Shown piece by piece: positions 7,327 to 10,716 of a DNA stretch of 10,716 nt. A program made the position numbers and the translations under genes. This DNA is from Pseudomonadaceae bacterium UBA5811 (GTDB lineage Bacteria > Pseudomonadota > Gammaproteobacteria > Pseudomonadales > Pseudomonadaceae): NCBI GenBank assembly GCA_002417905.1, contig DIDB01000057.1:1-10716 (forward strand). The letters are read 5' to 3'. Every line of letters begins with the position of its first letter. Position 1 is the first letter of the stretch. A model generated the notes under the pieces. It searched no databases, had not been told where the DNA came from, and saw only the letters and a list, made by a program, of their open reading frames with translations.

Positions 7327-8730
7327 ATGAAACGGAGTCTGGCCCTTGCGCTGCTGGCGCTGGCCCTGTTTCCCGGTCTGGGTCATGCCTCGGAAATCGA
7401 TGGCGCCAGTCTGGGGCTGACCTGGGGCATTCCCTTTGTCGGCATTCTGCTGTCCATTGCCCTCTTTCCGCTGCTGGCCAGCAATATCTGGCACCACCAT
7501 TTCGGCAAGATCACCGCCCTGTGGACCCTGGGTTTCCTGGTGCCCTTTGCCCTCAGCTTTGGCAACGAGACCACGCTGGGCATCATTGCCCATGCGCTGC
7601 TCACCGAATATCTGCCGTTTATTATCCTGCTGCTCTCGCTGTACACCATTTCCGGCGGGATTCTGGTCTGGGGCAACCTGCACGGCTCGCCGCGCATGAA
7701 TGTCAGCCTGCTGGCCATCGGTGTGGCCCTGGCCTCCATCATGGGCACCACCGGCGCGGCCATGCTGATGATCCGCCCCCTGCTGCGGGCCAATGACAAC
7801 CGCAAGCACCGGGTGCATGTGGTGGTGTTCTTTATTTTTCTGGTGGCCAATATCGGCGGCGGGCTGACCCCGCTGGGCGATCCGCCGCTGTTCCTGGGCT
7901 TCCTGAAAGGGGTCAGCTTCATGTGGACCGTCCAGCACATGCTGCTGCCGGTGCTGTTCTCGACCCTGGTCCTGCTGGCCGTTTTCTACGTGCTGGATGC
8001 CTGGCTGTACTCCAGGGAAGATGAGCTGCTGCCCCGCGACCCCAGCCCGGATTCCGGACTGCAACTGTATGGCAAATTCAACTTTCTGCTGCTGGGCGGA
8101 GTGATTGGTGCGGTACTGCTGTCCGGCATCTGGCATCCGGACCGCTCGTTCGAGGTTCTTGGCGTCCATGTGGAATGGCAGAACCTGGCCCGTGACCTGA
8201 TTCTGCTGGCCCTGGCAGCGCTCTCCCTGGTGGCCACCCCGAAACAGGTCCGGGCCGGTAATGACTTCAACTGGGGGCCCATCCTGGAAGTGGCCAAGCT
8301 GTTCGCCGGTATCTTCCTGACCATTGCTCCGGTCATTGCCATCCTGCGCGCCGGTGCCCAGGGCGAAATGGCCAGCCTGGTCGCCAGTGTGACCGATGCC
8401 TCCGGCGGCCCGGTCAACAGCATGTACTTCTGGATGGCCGGCATGCTGTCCGGCTTCCTGGACAACGCGCCGACCTATCTGGTGTTCTTTAACCTGGCCT
8501 CCGGTGATGCCCAGACCCTGATGAACAGCCTGCCCAATACCCTGCTGGCCGTCTCCATGGGCTCGGTATTCATGGGCGCACTGAGTTATATCGGCAACGC
8601 CCCGAACTTTATGGTCAAGGCGATTGCTGACCAGCGCGGCGTGCCCATGCCCAGCTTCTTCGGCTATATGGCCTGGTCGATGGCCATCCTGATTCCGCTG
8701 TTTGTCCTGCACACCTTCGTCTTCTTCTGA
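7327..8730 (+). CDS. ArsB/NhaD ion-transporter superfamily permease, probable Na+/H+ antiporter (CitMHS-like)
   Basis: This 467-residue polytopic inner-membrane protein has roughly 11-12 hydrophobic segments and the paired signature loops of the ion-transporter (ArsB/NhaD/CitMHS) superfamily. The first is NIGGGLTPLGDPPLFLGF (175-192). The second half carries FLDNAPTYLVFFN (377-389) and SYIGNAPNFMVKA (420-432). Such proteins exchange Na+ for H+ or carry anions such as citrate or arsenite; similar sequences are commonly annotated as sodium:proton antiporters, but the substrate cannot be read here. Residues 1-21 look like a cleavable signal peptide (GHA|S), and the first helix of the conserved domain begins near residue 31. 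ATG 7327 is supported by GGAG (7314-7317) 9 nt upstream; the frame is open further 5' inside the preceding gene, but that reading is not membrane-like. No arsenic or citrate genes are adjacent. Confidence 0.85.
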   Translation: MKRSLALALLALALFPGLGHASEIDGASLGLTWGIPFVGILLSIALFPLLASNIWHHHFGKITALWTLGFLVPFALSFGNETTLGIIAHALLTEYLPFIILLLSLYTISGGILVWGNLHGSPRMNVSLLAIGVALASIMGTTGAAMLMIRPLLRANDNRKHRVHVVVFFIFLVANIGGGLTPLGDPPLFLGFLKGVSFMWTVQHMLLPVLFSTLVLLAVFYVLDAWLYSREDELLPRDPSPDSGLQLYGKFNFLLLGGVIGAVLLSGIWHPDRSFEVLGVHVEWQNLARDLILLALAALSLVATPKQVRAGNDFNWGPILEVAKLFAGIFLTIAPVIAILRAGAQGEMASLVASVTDASGGPVNSMYFWMAGMLSGFLDNAPTYLVFFNLASGDAQTLMNSLPNTLLAVSMGSVFMGALSYIGNAPNFMVKAIADQRGVPMPSFFGYMAWSMAILIPLFVLHTFVFF

Positions 8731-8737
8731 CGCCCTC

Positions 8738-8758
8738 CCGGCCCGCCAGGCGGGCCGG
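8738..8758. terminator. GC-rich perfect hairpin after the transporter gene
   Basis: CCGGCCCGCC (8738-8747) and its exact complement (8749-8758) flank one base, starting 7 bp after the stop. A realistic fold is an 8-bp all-GC stem with a 5-nt loop. It is followed by CTGCCCTTCCC, not a U-tract, so it is at best a non-canonical terminator or a 3'-end-stabilising hairpin. Confidence 0.5.
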
Positions 8759-8799
8759 CTGCCCTTCCCGGCCGCTCCAGGACAACCGGAAAATTGCCC

Positions 8800-8826
8800 T
8801 GCAATTTTGCCGGCGGCTGCCGTTAA
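8800..8826 (+). promoter_or_regulatory. Candidate sigma-28 (FliA) promoter for the chemoreceptor gene
   Basis: TGCAATTT (8800-8807), 11 bp, GCCGTTAA (8819-8826) matches the E. coli FliA consensus TAAAGTTT-N11-GCCGATAA at five of eight and seven of eight positions, with exact spacing. Chemoreceptor genes are commonly FliA-dependent. The leader would be about 57 nt. Confidence 0.5.
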
Positions 8827-8889
8827 CCTGCCGTGCCAACCGCATTATTACAACGTCATAACGGTTTCCACTTCAGGCAAGGGGGCTTC

Positions 8890-10716
8890 ATGAAACTGAA
8901 ATCCATCCAGCAGCAGATTGCCCTGGCCGGCGGGCTATGCCTGCTGGGGACCTCGGCCGCCCTGATCGGTTACGGGGTCTGGTCCTCGGCAACCACCCAG
9001 AGCCTGGTGGCCAGCCGGGTCAGCGAACAGGCCTGGCAGGATGCCCTGCAGAACCTGCAAAACCTGGGGGGCCGCTACGCCGGAGAAATCCGGGCCCGCT
9101 TTGATCTGGCCCTGGATACGGCCCGCACCCTGGCCCAGACCTTTGCTGTAGCCAGGATGGACCCGGCCGGAAGCGGCGGACTGAGCCTGGACCGGGACCA
9201 GACCAACGCCATCCTGCGGAATGTGCTGGAAAATAATCCGGAGCTTAACGGCACCTACAGCTGCTGGGAGCCCGATGCCTTTGATGGCAATGACAATGCC
9301 TTTCACAAGGCCGGGGGCGGCAATAGCCCCCTGACCGGCCGCTTTACCCCCTACTGGACCCGTAATCCGGAGGGCCAGATTGCGGTCCAGCCGCTGGTGG
9401 ACTATGACAGCCCGGAGACCCATCCCAACGGCGTGGCCAAAGGAGGCTGGTACAGTGAACCCAAGACCCGCCATCAGGACAGTGTGCTGGGCCCGCTGCC
9501 CTATGTGGTCCAGGGCAAACCGGTCTGGCTGGCCACCCTGTCAGCGCCCATCATGGTCAATGGCCGCTTTCTTGGCGTAGCGGGGGCCGACTACAACCTC
9601 GACTTCGTGCAGGGCATCAGCCAGGAAGTCTCCCGGCAGCTGTTCGGTGGCCAGGGCGAAGTGGCCATCATCAGTGACCAGGGCCTGCTGGTGGCCGACA
9701 GCCGCTATCCGGAGCGGATCGGCCAGCCACTGAGCAGCATTCTGCCCGAGGGCTGGGAAAGCGCTCTGGCCGCCATCCGCCAGGGCCAGTCCATTGGCCG
9801 CCAGTCGGCAACTGACCAGATGGCCGAAGTGTTTACCCCGATTACCCTCGGCAACACCGGCAAGCCCTGGTCCGTCATGCTGCGGATTGACCGGGAAATT
9901 CCGCTGGCCCAGGCCAGGCAACTGGAGCAGGACATGGCCGCCTGGAGCAGGCAGGGCGCCCTGCAGCAATTTCTGGCCAGCCTGCTGGTCACCCTGCTGG
10001 CCATGCTGGCCCTCTGGTGGTTTGCCCGCTCACTGGCCCGGCCCATCCGCCAGGCGGCCCAGCTGGCCAACACCATCCAGCAGGGCGATTTTTCCCGGCG
10101 CATGACCTACCAGTCCGCCGACGAGGTGGGCCAGCTGTCCCACAGTCTCGACCGCATGGCGGAAAGCCTGCAGGCCCAGGCCAGGATTGCGGAGCGCATT
10201 TCCCAGGGGGATCTGGACCTTGAGGTGCAGCTGTCCTCTCCCCAGGACCAGCTGGGGCTGGCCCTGCAGCGCATGGTGCAGAACCTGAACAGCCTGGTGA
10301 CCGACGTACAGTCCGGCTCGCGCACGATCACCGGCAAGGCCGGGCAGGTCACCACGCTAAGCCAGCAGCTGATGCAGGGGGCCACGGAATCGGCCTCCGC
10401 CGTGACTGAAATCGGGGCCACCATCAACCAGATGGCATCCCAGATCCGCCAGACCTCCAGCCATGCCAGCCAGGCCAGCGCACTGTCCCACAACTCGGAG
10501 CAGTCGGCCCAGACCGGCAACCGGCTGATGCAGTCCCTGAAACAGGCCATGCAGGAGATCAACCAGTCCGGGCGGGACATCACCAACATCATCAAGACCA
10601 TCGAAGAAATCGCGGAACAGACCAACCTTCTGGCCCTGAACGCAGCCATCGAGGCGGCCCGGGCCGGTGAACATGGCCACCACGGCGAAGCCCCGGCCAT
10701 GTTCACCGGCCCGGGC
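8890..10716 (+). CDS. Methyl-accepting chemotaxis protein, 3' end replaced at the window edge
   Basis: The frame is open for 609 codons to the window end with no stop. It encodes an inner-membrane chemoreceptor that signals through CheW-CheA to the flagellar motor. TM1 covers about residues 8-31, a large periplasmic double-Cache-type sensor about 40-345, and TM2 about 361-379. HAMP follows (Pro385; DEVGQL near its end), then a second HAMP-like stretch from about 433 (RISQGDLDLEV). The signalling domain reaches the hairpin tip, EQTNLLALNAAIEAARAGEH (576-595). After Gly596 the sequence becomes HHGEAPAMFTGPG instead of the near-universal RGFAVVA, because the DNA folds back on itself. Trustworthy coding ends near 10678. 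In the sensor, Trp187, Tyr188, Tyr205 and Asp234 resemble part of the amino-acid-binding dCache motif, but its Arg two residues before Trp is Gly185, so the ligand is open. AAGGGGG (8879-8885) precedes the ATG by 4 nt. Confidence 0.9.
   Translation, partial: MKLKSIQQQIALAGGLCLLGTSAALIGYGVWSSATTQSLVASRVSEQAWQDALQNLQNLGGRYAGEIRARFDLALDTARTLAQTFAVARMDPAGSGGLSLDRDQTNAILRNVLENNPELNGTYSCWEPDAFDGNDNAFHKAGGGNSPLTGRFTPYWTRNPEGQIAVQPLVDYDSPETHPNGVAKGGWYSEPKTRHQDSVLGPLPYVVQGKPVWLATLSAPIMVNGRFLGVAGADYNLDFVQGISQEVSRQLFGGQGEVAIISDQGLLVADSRYPERIGQPLSSILPEGWESALAAIRQGQSIGRQSATDQMAEVFTPITLGNTGKPWSVMLRIDREIPLAQARQLEQDMAAWSRQGALQQFLASLLVTLLAMLALWWFARSLARPIRQAAQLANTIQQGDFSRRMTYQSADEVGQLSHSLDRMAESLQAQARIAERISQGDLDLEVQLSSPQDQLGLALQRMVQNLNSLVTDVQSGSRTITGKAGQVTTLSQQLMQGATESASAVTEIGATINQMASQIRQTSSHASQASALSHNSEQSAQTGNRLMQSLKQAMQEINQSGRDITNIIKTIEEIAEQTNLLALNAAIEAARAGEHGHHGEAPAMFTGPG
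10657..10716. repeat. Perfect 22-bp inverted repeat (fold-back) ending at the last base
   Basis: Bases 10657-10678 are the exact reverse complement of 10695-10716, around a 16-base spacer (10679-10694). The reverse complement of 10679-10716 reads A-R-A-G-E-H-G-R-G-F-A-V-V, which is the expected continuation of the chemoreceptor hairpin tip. The right edge is therefore the same or a near-identical chemoreceptor sequence in opposite orientation. The repeat may extend beyond the window. Confidence 0.95.

Noticed and set aside
7300..8712. 470-codon minus-strand open frame opposite the transporter
   Set aside because: It is rich in Gln, His and Gly, the typical antisense of Leu- and Ala-rich membrane helices. 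The plus-strand protein is well supported.
10679..10716. Reading HHGEAPAMFTGPG as a natural variant chemoreceptor tip
   Set aside because: The same bases read in reverse complement give the canonical tip, so a fold-back explains them better than protein divergence.

Overview
The window is GC-rich, apart from an AT-rich patch at about 1-115, and reads as ordinary chromosome of a Gram-negative bacterium, probably a proteobacterium. A TonB-dependent outer-membrane receptor, two Sec signal peptides with Ala-X-Ala cleavage sites, a DadA-type dehydrogenase and a chemoreceptor with a candidate sigma-28 promoter all fit. A Neisseriales or related betaproteobacterial source is possible, but the sequence does not settle it. 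No tRNA, rRNA, CRISPR array, transposase, integrase or phage gene was seen.

Layout. Positions 1-248 are an AT-rich leader with a small dyad and a possible -10 element. Next is a 750-residue TonB-dependent siderophore-type receptor (249-2501, +). Convergent with it, after a 7-bp gap, is a two-gene minus-strand unit. It holds dadA (4142-2859), for D-amino acid dehydrogenase, and a RidA-family imine deaminase (2862-2509). Their stop and start codons overlap by 4 bp. Divergent from dadA across 130 bp is a group III truncated hemoglobin (4273-4638, +). Four plus-strand genes follow: a periplasmic substrate-binding protein of the ferric-siderophore/cobalamin class (4832-5887), a PuuB-like FAD-dependent amine oxidoreductase (5949-7241), an ArsB/NhaD-superfamily inner-membrane ion transporter (7327-8730), and a methyl-accepting chemotaxis protein (8890 to the window end).

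How the genes may work together. The DadA-RidA pair is a coherent pathway: DadA oxidises D-amino acids to reactive imino acids and RidA hydrolyses these to 2-oxo acids. The receptor and the binding protein could belong to one iron or metal-chelate uptake route, but no permease, ATPase or TonB/ExbBD gene is present, so this is inference. The oxidoreductase, transporter and chemoreceptor have no obvious shared pathway.

The strongest anomaly is at the right edge. The chemoreceptor reads normally up to the tip of its signalling hairpin, then switches into its own reverse complement. The last 60 bases hold a perfect 22-bp inverted repeat around a 16-base spacer. The reverse complement of the final 38 bases encodes the missing, canonical continuation of the chemoreceptor. 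This is either a fold-back assembly or library chimera at a contig end, or a real inversion junction with a second, oppositely oriented chemoreceptor copy. No convincing new multi-gene system was found.
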